From: Manihot esculenta
Taxonomy: Eukaryota > Streptophyta > Magnoliopsida > Malpighiales > Euphorbiaceae
Length of the DNA stretch: 64,000 bases
Assembly: GCF_001659605.2 (NCBI RefSeq)
Contig: NC_035169.2
Location: forward strand, 7,349,610-7,413,609
Direction of reading: 5' to 3'
In this document: positions 38,001 through 50,419 of the stretch, in pieces
Layout: each line of letters starts with the position of its first letter
How positions within the stretch are numbered: the first letter of the stretch is position 1
Translations under genes and position numbers: made by a program
Notes under the pieces: generated by a model
The model's database searches: none
What the model was told of the DNA's origin: nothing
The model's input: only the letters and a program-made list of their open reading frames with translations

Positions 38001-41000
38001 CAGATTTCTCTGAAGCAGGCGATAAAATGACAGAGTATGAATATTCATCTGGGAAATGTGTCACTGGTTTTGTGTATAAAGTGGACAATGAATGGGCCTG
38101 GTTAGCTGTATCTCGACATGTAAAGGCACAACTTTTTGTACTTGACAGTGCACATGAACCCAGTGATCTTGAAGAATTCCAGAAACGTTTTTTTGTTGGA
38201 AAAGCTGTTAGAGGCCATGTTCTAAGTTCTAACAAAGATAAGACATTGTTACGTCTGGTGCTACGTCCATTATGTGCTTCATCTAGTAGAGTTGTTGATG
38301 GCGAAGCTTTAAATATGGATGATGCGCGAAATGATGTTCAACATCTCAATGTTACTTCTCAATTTCACGAAGGTGACATTGTGGGTGGCAGAATTTCCAA
38401 AATATTTCCCAATGTTGGTGGATTACTTGTGCAGATTGGTCCCCATGTACATGGTAGAGTTCATTTTACTGAACTTCAGGACTCATGGGTGCCTGACCCA
38501 TTGTCTGGATATCATGAAGGGAAATTTGTTAAATGCAAGGTCCTGGAGATCAATAGATCTGTCAAGGGCACTGTTCATGTTGATCTGTCACTACGTTTCT
38601 CTTTAGATGGCATGCTTAGTCGGAATTCAACTGAGCTCTCAAAGAATGTGTATGTCTTGAAACCTCTGAATTTGTATGTTATTTCATATTTTAGATATCA
38701 GTATTAAACCATATTGTATGTTATTGCTTATGAGACTTTCTGTTGCTTTTATGGGCAGATATGATTTTCTTAATAAACAGAACGATTATAAACATACAAT
38801 TTGCTAGTGGCTTACTGCATTATGCAGTTTGTTTTTTAAAATTAAAAGGCCCTGTTTTATCAATAATTATTGTTCTCATTTGTGTTGATAAAAGTATTGG
38901 TACTTGTGGTGTATCTTCTATGAGGCAATATTAACTTAAATAAGTTCAGGAATATCAAACAGTGAGCTTGACGTTGATTGGAACTGAAGCCTATGATGCA
39001 TATTGAATATGCAGGAGAAACTCCATAGTATTTCTTAGTTTGTTGTCTTGTACTTGTATGGGTAAAGGCAACCTCTCAAGCTTGTAGCTCATGATCAAGT
39101 CCTTTAGTTTTTAATAATGAATGCTTTTGACTGCAACATTAATCATTAGATGTCTTAGTTATTGAACAAAATATTTGTCTTAGTAAACTACTAAGACTTT
39201 TCTGTCATTAATAGATAATGTGTTCAATTCCACTTTGTCACATACTATTAGAGCTCAAAAATGGGATTCCTGGTTTTATTTTTTTATTATTTTTTCAAAG
39301 AAAAATGAGAACAAAAAACTCATTGAATTGTTGTGTTGTGATTTCTAGGAATAGTCCTATCAAGCGTGTGGAGAAGCTTGAGGATCTTCATCCTGATTCA
39401 GTTGTACAGGTACTAGACATTTTTTGTTCTCCATATTTTCTGATATGGGTGAAATTATGATTTACATGTATCCTCATAGAAATTGGAGGTTATAATCTCA
39501 TTAACATTGTTGTGGAAGATCAACTGTGTGTATTTCTAAAATCTGTATATTCCTAAATAGTTTAGATTCTAGGGCATTATTATAGAAATTTATATTCCTA
39601 AAATAGGACATATAATTGTAATATATATTTGTATCAAGATTATTATGAATAATATATAGAAATTATTCCACATGGTATTAGATATCTCGGGTCATCAGGG
39701 TTTAGGTACTGTTTGCAAGCACTGTTTATGGCCTGAGTTTCTGTGTACGATTGGTGTGTATGCTGCAATCCTGTGAGTTGCTTTTTTGTTGATGCTTCTT
39801 TGTCAATGTGACCTTTGAAGAGTATAGTGCATTCTCAAGGGGCACTTTTTGTTTTCTTGCTTTGTCTCGGTGTTTGGAATTTGCCTTGTGAGCTGCTGGT
39901 GCTGTTTTTTGTTCTATTTGTGAGCTGTGGCGTCATTGGCTTCAGTTAGAATCTCATCAAGGAGAGCGTTTGGATTGAAATATCATGTGCCACCTTAAGG
40001 GAAAGTGTAAAATGTCAATATGTATTTTGTATATTGCTTTTTTTGGAGGTTTATATACATTCCTATTTAGTGGAGAATCCCAGAATGTATGTCCGGACCT
40101 TCCATTATTATAAATACGGAAGCTTATTTGTAATGAGGAATAGGATACAGTTGAATGCAGCCCTTTGAGATTTTATGTCTGTGGATTAGGCTCTCATAGG
40201 CAACCACGTAATGCTTCTCTTTTTATGTATTCTTTCTCTTTTATTGTTCTAAGAACCATCCGCTGTTAATTTTAATAATTTCAAATTGATAAACATGGAT
40301 AATTTCTTTTATTTTAAAGGGATATGCCATTTTTCCTCATCTCTTTAATTTTATTGCTTCATTTGTGTTGCAGTTTGCATTAAGGGCACTTTGCTTAGAT
40401 TTAAACTTAAAAATAGGAGCTATAATGTGCCTCATCTTAAAAAATCTACCTTTTAGGCTTGGGCATGTTGACTGTTAGCAGACCCTTTCTTGTATATAAG
40501 AGATTCACACATGGAGAAAGAAAAATATTGAAATGCAAAACTAGGTCAATGGGACAGTTGAGAAATTCTTATTTTTCTTGCAATATGATTGAGCTGCTGC
40601 CACATTCTGTGGGTTTAGTTCAATCATTTTCTCCACTTAATTAGTTATTGCTTCCAATTCCAATTCTTTAATTGTAGGAGGGTGATCCTCCATTGTTAGT
40701 TCATGCTTTTGAGTTTTTTTGTTTGTAAAATGGGTTATCTCTTCTTTTTGCTATTTAACTGCAGCATTGTTGTCAGAATCTTACGATTCTTGATTGAATC
40801 TAATGATTCAAGTCTATTTTTCAACAAATCGATTTGAATCTATGGGTGAATCTTAAATGTACTTAAATGTACTAAATGCAAGTGTGTGTCTCTCAGGGAA
40901 AGTTCCACAAGCATGTGCAATATGTCAGTTGAGCAAATGCCACCATGAACTTTTTTTTTTAGTAAATCTGGACCAGGTTGCAAAGGCAAAATATTCAGAA

Positions 41001-44000
41001 ACATGATATTTTGTGCATGCATTTCTTTATTCTAGCTTTTCCCTTCTTATCATGATAGTTGATGCTGCCTTCTGTTCATTAGTTTAGCCTCTTTACATCA
41101 TATGCTAAATGATTCATTTTGAATTTCTTATTCCATGAACTGAACATTTTGGTACTCGGCTTATGTTGGTAAATGTAACTGCTGCTTCTTATTGATTGGT
41201 TGTTTTTCTGCTGATTGGTGCCATTAGTTTTTTGTGGGAGTATGGTTTATCTTCTTGTTTGTTGTCTGACAGGGATATGTTAAGAATGTGACTTCAAAGG
41301 GGTGTTTCATTATGCTTTCAAGGAAGATTGATGCCAAAATTCTCCTTTCGAACTTATCTAATGAGTATATTGACAATCCTGAAAAAGAATTCCCCATTGG
41401 GAGACTTGTAGTTGGCAGGTAGGTATTCCTCTGTCCTTCTTCCTGTCTCAAATGTGATGATTTAATGGGGTGATTCACTTGGTAACTTTATTCCAGGGTA
41501 TTAACCGTGGAGCCTTTGTCCAAGCGAGTTGAAGTTAGTTTGAAGAAAGTGAGTGCAACTGGTGCTGCGAAATCTGAAAATTATGATTTGAGTTGTCTAA
41601 ATGTTGGAGACACAATCTCTGGTAGGATTAAACGGGTGGAATCATATGGACTGTTTATCACAATTGACCACACAAACTTGGTAAGGAACTAAATTATTTA
41701 TGAATAACCGAACTTATGTTGCCAAATATACAGGCTTAAGTCAAGTGATATCTTCTCTATTGCCTTCAACAAGGCAATAGTAGCCAATATATGATGGACT
41801 TGTGTAAAATTCCCACATTTGAAACATACTTGAATAAGGGAATTAAAAGCCGGCCTGTCTTTCCATATTTATATACAAGTTCTTGTACATCTTGGTGCAA
41901 TTTTTTCTCTACCCTTGAAGTATTCTGACTTGTCGTGCTCTTTCTCTCTCTCTGTGTGTAGGTTGGATTATGTCATGTGTCAGAGCTTCCCGATGGTTCC
42001 TTTGACAAAATTGAAACTAAATATAGAGTGGGGGAGATGGTGAATGCAAGGATTTTGAAGGTAGGAATTTTTGTGATGTTGGGACATTATTTTAGCATAT
42101 TATTGAAACTCTATTGTCCAGCATATCAAGTTTGTTTCTCCATCTGTTCACTTGCAATAACATTATTTGTTATATATATATAAACTTGATCAGTTTTTGT
42201 TGACCTGCTCTTTTCCTCTAGCATGTTACGTGGGCTAAATATGGAACAGATTTTCATAGAGATCCTCTAATGACTCCTCTTTTATTAACTGAATATAAAT
42301 CCATTGATTGGAGGCATTTCTGTGCTTATTTTCATCCGTTCATAAATATTGTTTTTAGGTGGATGAGGAAAGACGTCGAATCTCTCTTGGCATGAAAAAT
42401 TTGGCTGTTGGAAATGATATTGACATTCTGCCTTCAAAAGCAGAATCTGATGATACCATTAGTGAAAGTGGTACTATTGATGACAGTGGTTCTAAACCCC
42501 AAGAGAGCAGTTCACCTGGGATCCGAGGTATGGATATTGAATCTGAAAATGAAGAATGTCCGATTCTTGCACAAGCAGAATCAAGGGCTTCCATTCCTCC
42601 ACTTGATGTCACCCTTGATGATATGGAGCACTCTGATGTGGATGATGTAATTGACAAAAATAAAGAAGATATTGGTGAGGCAAAGATAGTAGATGAGAAG
42701 AAGAAGAAAAGGGAAAAGAAAGCTAAGGAAGAGAGGTCATTTTGCACATCATGCTTCAGTTCTCTCCCCTGCCTCCCTCAAATTTGAGGGGTTATTCTCT
42801 GTGTTCCTTTTAGTTTTTAATTTGGACATTTGATTTCTGGAATTGTCTTTGCAGGGAGCAAGAAATTAGAGCTGCTGAAGCAAGATTGCTGGAAAAGGAT
42901 ATACCAAGAACTGCTGATGAATTTGAGAAACTGGTTCGAAGTTCTCCTAATAGCAGTTTTGTTTGGATAAAATACATGGCTTTCATGCTTAGCATGGCTG
43001 ATGTTGAGAAAGCTCGCTCAATTGCTGAAAGGTATGTTTGCTTACAATGATGGCTATCTATTGGGAAATGTGAATGCTCATTGCGGATTGAGAGGCATTC
43101 AATGCATCTGCTTAATTTGGATGTTTTTCTTTGAGCAATAACAGAATTCCTTGCGCATATTTGTAAGACTGCTGCACAAGTTCATTGATTGTCTTTTGAC
43201 ATAAAATTAACTTAAGTGCTGTTTGTATTAATTTTAAAGGGCTCTGAGAACAATAAATATTCGTGAAGAAAATGAGAAGCTAAACATCTGGGTGGCCTAC
43301 TTCAATTTGGAAAACGAATATGGAAATCCTCCAGAGGTAATGGAACACGACTTAAATTTCATGTTTGTTACCATTTTTCCTATTATGAATTGGACGTTCA
43401 GCAATTTAAAGTTTCTTTTCAGGAAGCTGTTAAAAAGGTATTTCAAAGAACCCTGCAGTATTGTGATCCTAAGAAGGTACATCTAGCACTCCTTGGAGTA
43501 TATGAAAGGACTGAGCAACATACTTTGGCAGATGAGCTTGTTGAGAGAATGGTTAAGAAGTTCAAGCATTCATGCAAAGTAATATGGTTTCTGTTTTTTG
43601 TTTCCCTTCTAGTTAAGGTTTTTTGTTTGACACATCGTTGAACTTTAAATGTCATCTTTTGTGGAATCCTAGATTTGGCTGAGACGGGTGCAGAGACTTT
43701 TGAAGCAAGAGCAAGATGGTGTGCAGTCTGTTATTCAACGTGCTCTGTTATGCCTTCCTCGTCATAAGCACATAAAATTCATCTCACAGTCAGCTATCCT
43801 TGAATTCAAATGTGGGGTTCCTGATAGAGGGAGATCCATGTTTGAAGGAATTTTACGAGAGTACCCAAAAAGAACAGATTTATGGAGTGTTTACCTTGAT
43901 CAAGTAAGATGTTACTTCTTTTAGTTACTTTTGTTATTCCACCGTGAATTATTTAACATTCTGGTGTCACAAAATGACAGGAGATTAGACTGGGAGATCT

Positions 44001-44256
44001 GGATGTAACACGTTCTCTATTTGAGAGGGCCATTAGTCTGAGCCTCCCACCTAAAAAGATGAAAGTACGCTCGGTTTCACATGGATGTTCTTGTTTTCTT
44101 TCTCTTTATTAGGCCTGACACGTGCATCATTCTCTGTATTTTTTGCAGTTCTTATTCAAGAAATATCTCGAGTATGAGAAGACTCATGGTGATGAGGAAC
44201 AAATTGAGTCGGTGAAACGGAAGGCAATGGAATATGTTGAGAATACTCTGGCTTGA
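16832..44256 (+). CDS. RRP5: RRP5 homolog, rRNA biogenesis S1/HAT-repeat protein (40 exons)
   Basis: Forty exons join in frame to 1930 residues, close to the usual length of plant RRP5. RRP5 (PDCD11 in human) is a nucleolar scaffold of the SSU processome needed for both 18S and 5.8S/25S rRNA maturation. Residues 1-60 are Lys/Arg-rich, as a nucleolar localisation signal would be. From about residue 129 to 1525 there is a long series of S1 RNA-binding repeats; clear ones include [26 protein letters not shown]-like modules near 481-520 and 660-700, and [20 protein letters not shown] near 1460. Residues about 1525-1645 are acidic and Lys-rich linker. The C-terminus (about 1650-1930) consists of HAT repeats ([42 protein letters not shown]). 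All introns are GT-AG except one GC-AG. Exon coordinates are given in the two map entries. The ATG at 16832 is the first after the telo-boxes. Confidence 0.96.
17588..19376. other. RRP5 intron 2 with two local tandem duplications
   Basis: One duplication has period about 85 bp: TTTTGTTATACA at 18113 and again at 18198, both followed by AAGGAT.ATGCTAGGCAGGA. The other has period about 91 bp: GAACTGTACACAATGATCAT at 18631 and GAATTGTACACAATGATTAT at 18722, both running into ATTTAATTTT.ATCAAACAA. No coding sequence is seen; the short open frame at 18115-18303 is the first duplication read through. Confidence 0.7.
20934..20967. repeat. (CT)n microsatellite in RRP5 intron 4
   Basis: An uninterrupted CT run of about 16 units. 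It is likely length-polymorphic. Confidence 0.9.
22312..25199 (-). mobile_element. Non-autonomous LTR retrotransposon in RRP5 intron 7
   Basis: Two related direct repeats, 22312-22651 and 24818-25199, both start TGTTAGG and end in TGTAAC(A/G). They share long blocks such as GATCAATACAGGT.CC.GTAG and CTGATTTCAGTTGGAATAT. Next to the right repeat, the minus strand reads TGGTATCAGAGC (24815-24804), the classic initiator-Met tRNA primer-binding site, so the element runs on the minus strand with its 5' LTR on the right. The ~2.2 kb interior has no gag or pol I can recognise; a 123-codon frame at 23931-24302 (-) is unidentified. The LTRs are visibly diverged, so the insertion is old. No matching target duplication was found. 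Confidence 0.8.
26408..26441. repeat. (CT)n microsatellite beside the RRP5 exon 10 donor
   Basis: A run of CT dinucleotides begins about 6 bp after the donor GT of exon 10. Confidence 0.9.
26510..27136. mobile_element. Probable hAT-type MITE relic in RRP5 intron 10
   Basis: The left end reads CTAGTGCCAAGGAGGAAATT then GGGCCCCC. The right end reads GGCCCCCTTGCTAAAATTTT then TGTCCGTCACTG, so the two ends form a degenerate inverted repeat of the CAGTGGCGGA type also seen at 4873. Next to the left end the 7-mer CAGCCCC is tandemly repeated, and AAGAAGGGGCTATATTG occurs twice near 26562-26612. No clean 8 bp target duplication is visible. Confidence 0.5.
30504..30800 (-). mobile_element. LTR-like fragment in RRP5 intron 17
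   Basis: The block begins TGTTAGAG and contains ACACAAGATGTACGTGGTTT and a phrase like ACTACACCCATGGACACA, both typical of a common class of plant LTRs. It ends next to ACTCCCCTTAA, which on the minus strand is a polypurine tract (TTAAGGGGAGT). This suggests a 3' LTR of a minus-strand element whose interior has been lost. No partner LTR is visible. Confidence 0.5.
31376..32140. repeat. Minisatellite with embedded (GA)n and (GT)n in RRP5 intron 17
   Basis: About six copies of a unit of roughly 100-160 bp lie in tandem. The common core runs from TTAAAAACATTCTTGTAGTC through GGAGTTTAGAATTGTATGG to GAATTATTCTTGCTTAG, and nearly every copy is followed by a GA run, the first two also by a GT run. 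The first two copies share an extra 5' part (GTGCATTGCCTTTTTTGGCT). Core positions are about 31437, 31598, 31717, 31860, 31966 and 32067. Confidence 0.9.
33061..33087. repeat. (CT)n microsatellite in RRP5 intron 17
   Basis: An uninterrupted CT run, about 430 bp upstream of exon 18. Confidence 0.9.
34342..44256 (+). other. RRP5: RRP5 exon map, exons 21-40
   Basis: Exons: 34342-34443, 34627-34795, 34903-35051, 35756-35839, 35916-36016, 36612-36765, 36940-37014, 37146-37293, 38004-38649, 39349-39409, 41273-41418, 41497-41680, 41962-42060, 42359-42735, 42855-43031, 43240-43336, 43423-43578, 43673-43903, 43981-44064, 44149-44256. For exon 29 the donor is GTATGT at 38650, not the GT two bases upstream, because only this choice keeps frame into exon 30. 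For exon 23 the acceptor is CTACAG|TAGG, which restores the Leu-Gly-Gly reading. The stop is TGA at 44254-44256. Confidence 0.9.
39510..40150 (+). mobile_element. Possible copia-type retroelement remnant in RRP5 intron 30
   Basis: A stretch beginning TGTTGTGGAAGATC (about 39508) and ending AATTATTCCACA is followed at 39672 by TGGTATTAGAT, which resembles the TGGTATCAGA primer-binding site of plant copia elements. About 330 bp downstream a purine-rich CCTTAAGGGAAAG precedes TGTAAAATGTC. I could not align a second LTR convincingly, so this is tentative. Confidence 0.35.
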
Positions 44257-44760
44257 CATTGGTCAATCCTTCTTTTTGCCTAGTTTCTATTTTCAACGCA
44301 CAACAAAATGGGAATCGGTTATTGGCCTTAATAGAGTCCCAAGATATCAGTGAATGTGTACCATGTTCTTTCACAGGTAAAACGAAAGGAAGGCAACATA
44401 AATGACACAGAGCTAATTGAGCATAACACAAGGGGACGCTTAGAGGCCATTGCAATGATATGATGCTTCAACAATTGCCTGTGAGTTCTCCTTTGCAGTA
44501 TGGATAATGTTACAAGATATGGCTGAAAATGGACATTAAGTCAAGAGCTCAATGTAGCTTGTGAAATGAAAGGAAAGGTAACTTATTTTTGGTAGCGACT
44601 GACAGGTTTTGCAACAATGTATTAGCATGTGGGACTGAACCCTAATTTTTGACCCCAAGGGTTTTTCTTGTACTATTGAGAAAATTAAATTATTAAATGC
44701 AAAAGAGAAGGTGAATGGCAAATGGATCACTTATCTTGTTGGTGTTTGCGTTTTTCACTT
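44257..44760 (+). other. RRP5 3' flank (3' UTR)
   Basis: No open frame of note. A TTTCACAG|GTAAAA sequence at about 44370 resembles a splice acceptor and could mark a 3' UTR intron or an alternative last exon. Confidence 0.4.
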
Positions 44761-46480
44761 TTCCTTTCCTGCCTGCTTATTCTCAAACATGAAGATTCTA
44801 ATTAAACTTTTGGTACTTAATTCATTTCGAATCAAAAGGTGAATGAAAATGTGGAAGAGATTTACATATCAGAAGATGGGTACCTATTATGCTGTCTTCA
44901 AATCCTGAATTGCTGCTACTTTGGAATTATGCTTTCTGCTCCATTTAAAATTATATATTATTTAGTTATAAAAACAACTTAGTAACATGAGATATTACGT
45001 TAAACCAAAATTTATTGTCTTAATTATATTAATTATTTTTAATATTTGTTTAAATAAGAAGACCTTGTTAAATTTGACAATTTAATCAATTTCTTTTTTT
45101 CCAAAGTTAGATTGCTAATAGCATGTAACATACACGTACACACATATTAGTTTACTACAATCCTTATTAAATATAAAAAAAAGGAAAAATTTAAAATTCT
45201 CAAATTTTAATATAAAGTTTTTAGCTCAAAATCAACGTTACTATTAATTAAATTTCGCCCTGACTTCGTGATAAGGCTCCAGAATTAACTTTTGATACCT
45301 ATGAATTTAATAACTTTTCATAGTTATTGATTCGCTGATTGTGAATTTTACATTATTAATTTTTAATATCTAAATTTTACATTATTAATTTTTAATATCA
45401 AAACTTTACAGTGTATAAATATTTAATTTTTAATTTTATAAAGAATTAAGAGTTAATCACAATTGTAATTTTACCATATACTTTTATTATTTACTAATTA
45501 CACTATTTTTTTAATATTTAATCTAATGTATCCTATTTTTATCTATATAGTTAAAGACTTATAAAATTACCAAGTTATTTTTTATTATTATTAAATATAT
45601 ATATAAAAATTATTATATTATTATTTATTTTTTTTTTAAATTTTTATTAATAATTTTATAATAATAATTTATTTTGCTCTTGACTAAAATCATTATTAAT
45701 CAATTTTTTTAAATCTGTTTAATATGCTTACTATAAAGCAATAAACTAATAATCTTATCAAATACATTAATTATAAATATTAAAAAATAATTTAAAATAA
45801 TATTTAAACTATAAAATAATTTTTTTAATTTTTTTAAATTATTCTTTTAATTTTTAAATATAATGCTAACTTATATTTTTTAAAATTATATTATTTAAAG
45901 TAAAATTAAAAAAATTAAAATATATAAATTAAATATTTAATTGTGTAGTATAATTTGATTAATTAGCTAAAAAAATATATAATTTATGTAAAATTATAAA
46001 TTTTGTCATCTCCTAAAAAATATTATTAATAAAAATAATAATTATTAAAAATTTATTATAATTTTATTCTAAAATTTACTAATAATTTTATTAATTTTTA
46101 ATACCATAAATAACGATAAAATATAATTAAAATAATTTTAAAAAATTAAATTTTAATTTTAAAAAATATATAATATAATTATAATAAAATTAAAAGCACA
46201 TTATTTTTCTAACATTAACTCAAAAATTAATTATAAAACCTCAAATTTTATAAAAGTATAATTATTTATTAGAGTATGTGTAACTTAATCAATCATGTGA
46301 GTAAATATTTAATGGTGTAAAAAATTAACAGCAAAAAAGTAAAATGTCAATTAACAGTTTGTTTTTACCATTATCGTTTTTTCTTAAATTTTTTATAATC
46401 GGATGAAAGAATTTTCCAAGCTAAATTACCCTTTTGCCAAAATTTAAAAGATTATGTATTTATTTATAAAAATATACTTT
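44761..46480. other. A/T-rich intergenic DNA between RRP5 and SYP61
   Basis: Very A/T-rich with long homopolymer runs; no gene or repeat family recognised. A pyrimidine-rich stretch at 46480-46535 just upstream of SYP61 looks like a plant Y patch near the transcription start. Confidence 0.5.
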
Positions 46481-46489
46481 TTCCTCTTT

Positions 46490-47253
46490 TCTCTTCTCTC
46501 CCCTTCAGTTGAATCCTCCCTCCCTTCCCTTCCCTCATTCCCGAACCCCGCAGAGGCGCAGAGCATAGCAGATCTTCCAATCGGGGTTTCTTGGGTTCAT
46601 TTTTATCACATCGTATCTCAGCACAGCAGATCCGGCTCCTTCCTCTTTACCGTTCCTTGCTTTCGTTCTCAGCACAGCACTGAAGACAGCAGATCTTCCC
46701 TGCGGCGTGATCCGCCATTTCTCTTCGGTTCGTTCCTGTGCTCAGCTTATTCTAAGTCTCAAATCCTGTTGTAATTCGTTTCATTTTATGATTAATTGGA
46801 TTTGCTGTTCTATTCACATGACTATCTGTTTAATTAATCTCATTTGCTTTCCTTGCATTTGCCAATTAAGGTCGTGTTCTTTATGTGTTTGTTTATATAT
46901 CAAACTGGTTATAGCCAATAATTAATTTTTTTCTGCTTGCAAAGGTAGTGGCGGTCCCTTGCTTCTAGTCGCAGCTTAATCTTTTGTTTTACTCTTTTAT
47001 TTTAGCTTTCCAATTCAGCTCCTGGATTCATTTCAGCTTGATTGTGTCTATATTTTTATATAATTGGATGTAGTTTTCCATTAGCAACCGAGGGATTTTT
47101 CAGATGGTTAGCTGCAACTCCTGTTAAAACGACAAGTTAACTTTTTTTTTTTTTTTGTTATTTGTCCATTGGCATGAACCATGATTCATATATTATATTC
47201 TCATTGAAGTTTGTTTTGTGCGTATAGGATAATCTATAGTTACTGGTTACAAG
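46490..47253 (+). other. 5' UTR and probable 5' UTR intron of SYP61
   Basis: A GC-richer leader (about 46500-46740) is followed by T-rich sequence with intron composition and an acceptor GCGTATAG before 47229. The exact donor is uncertain; GGTTCGT near 46727 and AAAGGTAGTG near 46945 are candidates. The 106-codon frame at 46454-46774 lies in this leader and has no recognised domain. Confidence 0.45.
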
Positions 47254-50200
47254 ATGTCTTCAGCTCAAGATCCATTTTATATAGTGAAAGAGGAAATTCA
47301 AGAATCTGTAAGTTTTTTTCAATATTTGAAGATTTTGCTGTTGCTCTTGAAATATACTCCACACGTGTGAGCATGTGCATTTATTTAATTTGAGGCCAAT
47401 GTTGTCTTTAGTAACGATGTAAGAAGTATTTATATGGGAAGGACGCTTTGTTGCAAGTGGCGCCCAAAGGTCATACCATCCACCTGAACTTGAATAGTTT
47501 CTCTCAGTAGTTGCATTTTTTTCCTCTAAATTTTGGTAAAATGTCTTGAAAATTAAATGTCTCTAATTAGAAAGATGTAGAGTTTTGGGAAAAAAGTATT
47601 GGATGGAAAATTGTCTAACAATATGAATTATTAGAAATAATGAGAAACAGATGTAACTATAGGAATCAGAGAGCGGAATTGAGAGCTTGAGAAATTAGAA
47701 AAATGAGAAGAAGATGAAAAATCGTTGGTGATAGGCAAATCTAAAATTTTCATCTTCCCAAAATACCCCTGGTAGTCATTGGCAAAGTTATAAATAAAAT
47801 GAAAGTACTCAACTGTCAAGTAGCATGTGTGCACCTGAGTCAAGTCTGTGAACTATTGACCAGTTCTGGTCCTGGGTTTGACCAAATCAGCACTGTGCCC
47901 TACCCAGCCCATGGCCAGGCCTAACCATACTATAGTCCTCCCCTCTACTATGGCTCCTTTGTTGAATAATACATACTTTCTTAACAAAAATGAGCCATAA
48001 CATGAGGTTTTGTTAATAATCATTATGTGGTAATTACTACTGAACCTTTCACTTTTAAAGCAAAGGACTATAATGTATTATATAATTTCTCAATCTCTTG
48101 AGTCGTCAGCACCTGCACTGGATAAAAAGTAATAAAGAAGAGGAAAAATATTGTTCTCGTTCTTGTTCATGCACACCATCGCGTTGAAATGTCTTTAAGC
48201 TTTTCCTCATTCAATTTGATATTTGCAATGGCTTTGCCTTCTACTCTATGGGATATTTTCCATTGGCTTATCCCCCAAATGCTTCATCTCCTTTTGGTGT
48301 TTTTGTTAGATTGATAAGCTGCTGTCTACTTTTCATCAATGGGAACGGGCTTCTTCTGATCCTGAAGACAAAATGCAGCTGACAAAGGAACTAGTTGCAG
48401 GTTGTGATAGCATTGAGTGGCAGGTACCAGATATTGCTAATTTTGTATTTTGTACTTGGAGCAGTTTTCCTGATGTGTTGTTGGAAGTTAACCAATTTCT
48501 TTTCTTGGTTGAATACTTAGGAGTCAGTCAGAAGATAACTCGCTGTAATCCTAAGTTGATTGACCTATTTATCTTATTGTTCCTTTTACTTCTGCAACTC
48601 TATTAATAAACTAAGATGATTATTATATGCAACTCAATTACCATTGTACTCCATGTGATGTTGCCCCTTTTAATTGAACAATTTAATCGCTGTCTGCAAC
48701 TGCTGAAAACTTCCTTCTTCATAGAAAGGTGGATGAGCTAGACAAAACAATTGCCGTAGCAGCTAGAGATCCTTCTTGGTATGGGATTGACGAAGTAGAA
48801 CTTGAAAAGCGAAAGAGATGGACTAGCACTGCTCGTGTTCAGGTATCATGTTTATAATTCTTATATCAAAAGGTGTTGCAGAAATGTGAATGTATTTTAT
48901 TCCTCTTTACGTTTTCTCGCTTTCCAAGGGTGGTGCATCCTAGCTCTTATTAGCTAATTGTTATAAGATACTTTGTTTTACAACTTATTGGATGACAACA
49001 CGATTAGAATTCTGGGCTTTGATTTTTCTCTGTGTGCATTTGCTGAAGGATTATATCACTTTATCAGGTGGGCAATGTGAAGAAAGCAATTATTGCTGGA
49101 AAAGAGGTGATTAGTAATGGAACTACCAGCATAAATGGGATGCACAGAGAGTTAATGCGGCTGCAAAATTCTCGTCAGACAGATAGATCCAACCCATATG
49201 CTCAAGATAATGATAATTTCATACAATCAGAATCAGATAGACAAATGCTTCTTATAAAGTAATCTTTTCCTCATTCACCTCAGGCTTCTTTTTTCCTTTT
49301 TCTTCTTTTTTATTTCTTTTTTTTTGTGCAAGCACTTCAGTTGATATCCACATATTGTCTAAATGTATAGTTGTGTTGTATAGTTTTGAAGACTCAATCT
49401 GGTAAAGTTTCTTCAGGTCAGATGAGAAATGACTCACATTAGTGCTCTTTTAAAAATAAATAAATAAATTAAGCCGCTAAACCTCATCTTTCTTTCTTGA
49501 AATCACCTTTCTTTTTAGTCATTTTAATCGGCTAAATAGAGCGTTTGGTGATTCTTTCCTGATTGTTTTGACGTGCATAAATATGACAATAAAATGTCAT
49601 TTTCTATTGACAAACTGGGTAGTGAGCATGAGAGAGTAGTTTGTAGCCGAGTACTTGAGTTGCTTTTCATGACGTTCTTGTCTGGTGCTTGTTAAAGGTT
49701 AGGGCTAGGAAAGAAATTGTTATCCGTGTGCCAATATCTATGTCGTGTTGCATTGCCATGGACCAAAATGAATCAGATAATAACTAAAAAGAAATCCGAT
49801 TTATTCTTTTATTTGTTCAAGTTAATGAGGCAGAAAGAATCATTGGTCTTCATAATTGTTGGTGATTGCAGGCAACAGGATGAGGAGTTGGATGAGCTTA
49901 GTGCAAGTGTGGAGCGAATTGGAGGTGTTGGGCTCACTATACATGAAGAACTTCTTGCACAGGTTAGATTTTCTGGGTTGATGTTCTCTGTGAAGTGTCA
50001 TCCTCAATCCAAATGGCATACACTTGCATGAAAAATACTTGTTCTTGTTTTCTTTGAAAAGCAATTCTTTACACAAGTCGAAGCAATCTCAACTAACAAA
50101 CTCCAGCTGTCCTGAAGTTTTAAGTGCTAAAAATCCAAACCTTTGGTGTTTCAGGAAAAGATTATAGGTGATTTGGGTATGGAAATGGATAGTACATCAA

Positions 50201-50419
50201 ATCGTCTCGATTTTGTCCAGGTGATTTTCTCTCTCGAGCTTTTTATGAACACGAACTTCTTTTCTTCTTCAGATGATAGATAACTTTTTTGCCAATCTAT
50301 AATTGCAGAAAAAAGTGGCTATGGTCATGAAGAAAGCCAGTGCAAAGGGGCAGATCATGATGATTTTGTTTTTGATAGTTTTGTTCATCATTCTATTTGT
50401 TCTGGTCTTTCTTACTTGA
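47254..50419 (+). CDS. SYP61: Syntaxin of plants 61 (Qc-SNARE, TGN)
   Basis: Seven exons join in frame to 246 residues: 47254-47307, 48310-48423, 48729-48842, 49068-49258, 49872-49962, 50155-50220 and 50309-50419; all introns are GT-AG. The start MSSAQDPFYIVKEEIQ is the signature of the family. Residues 1-95 form the syntaxin-6-type N-terminal helical domain. A t-SNARE coiled coil spans about 158-215, with the expected zero-layer glutamine at Gln188 (ELLAQEKII). A single C-terminal membrane anchor follows (about 225-244), rich in Ile, Leu and Phe. SYP61 works in trans-Golgi/early-endosome traffic to the plasma membrane; in Arabidopsis it is linked to salt and osmotic tolerance. Length equals the Arabidopsis protein within one residue. 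A second plant SYP61-like copy cannot be excluded. Confidence 0.96.

Noticed and set aside
42355..42747. Minus-strand open frame of 130 codons
   Set aside because: It is the antisense shadow of RRP5 exon 34, whose acidic, Ser-rich composition leaves the opposite strand open.
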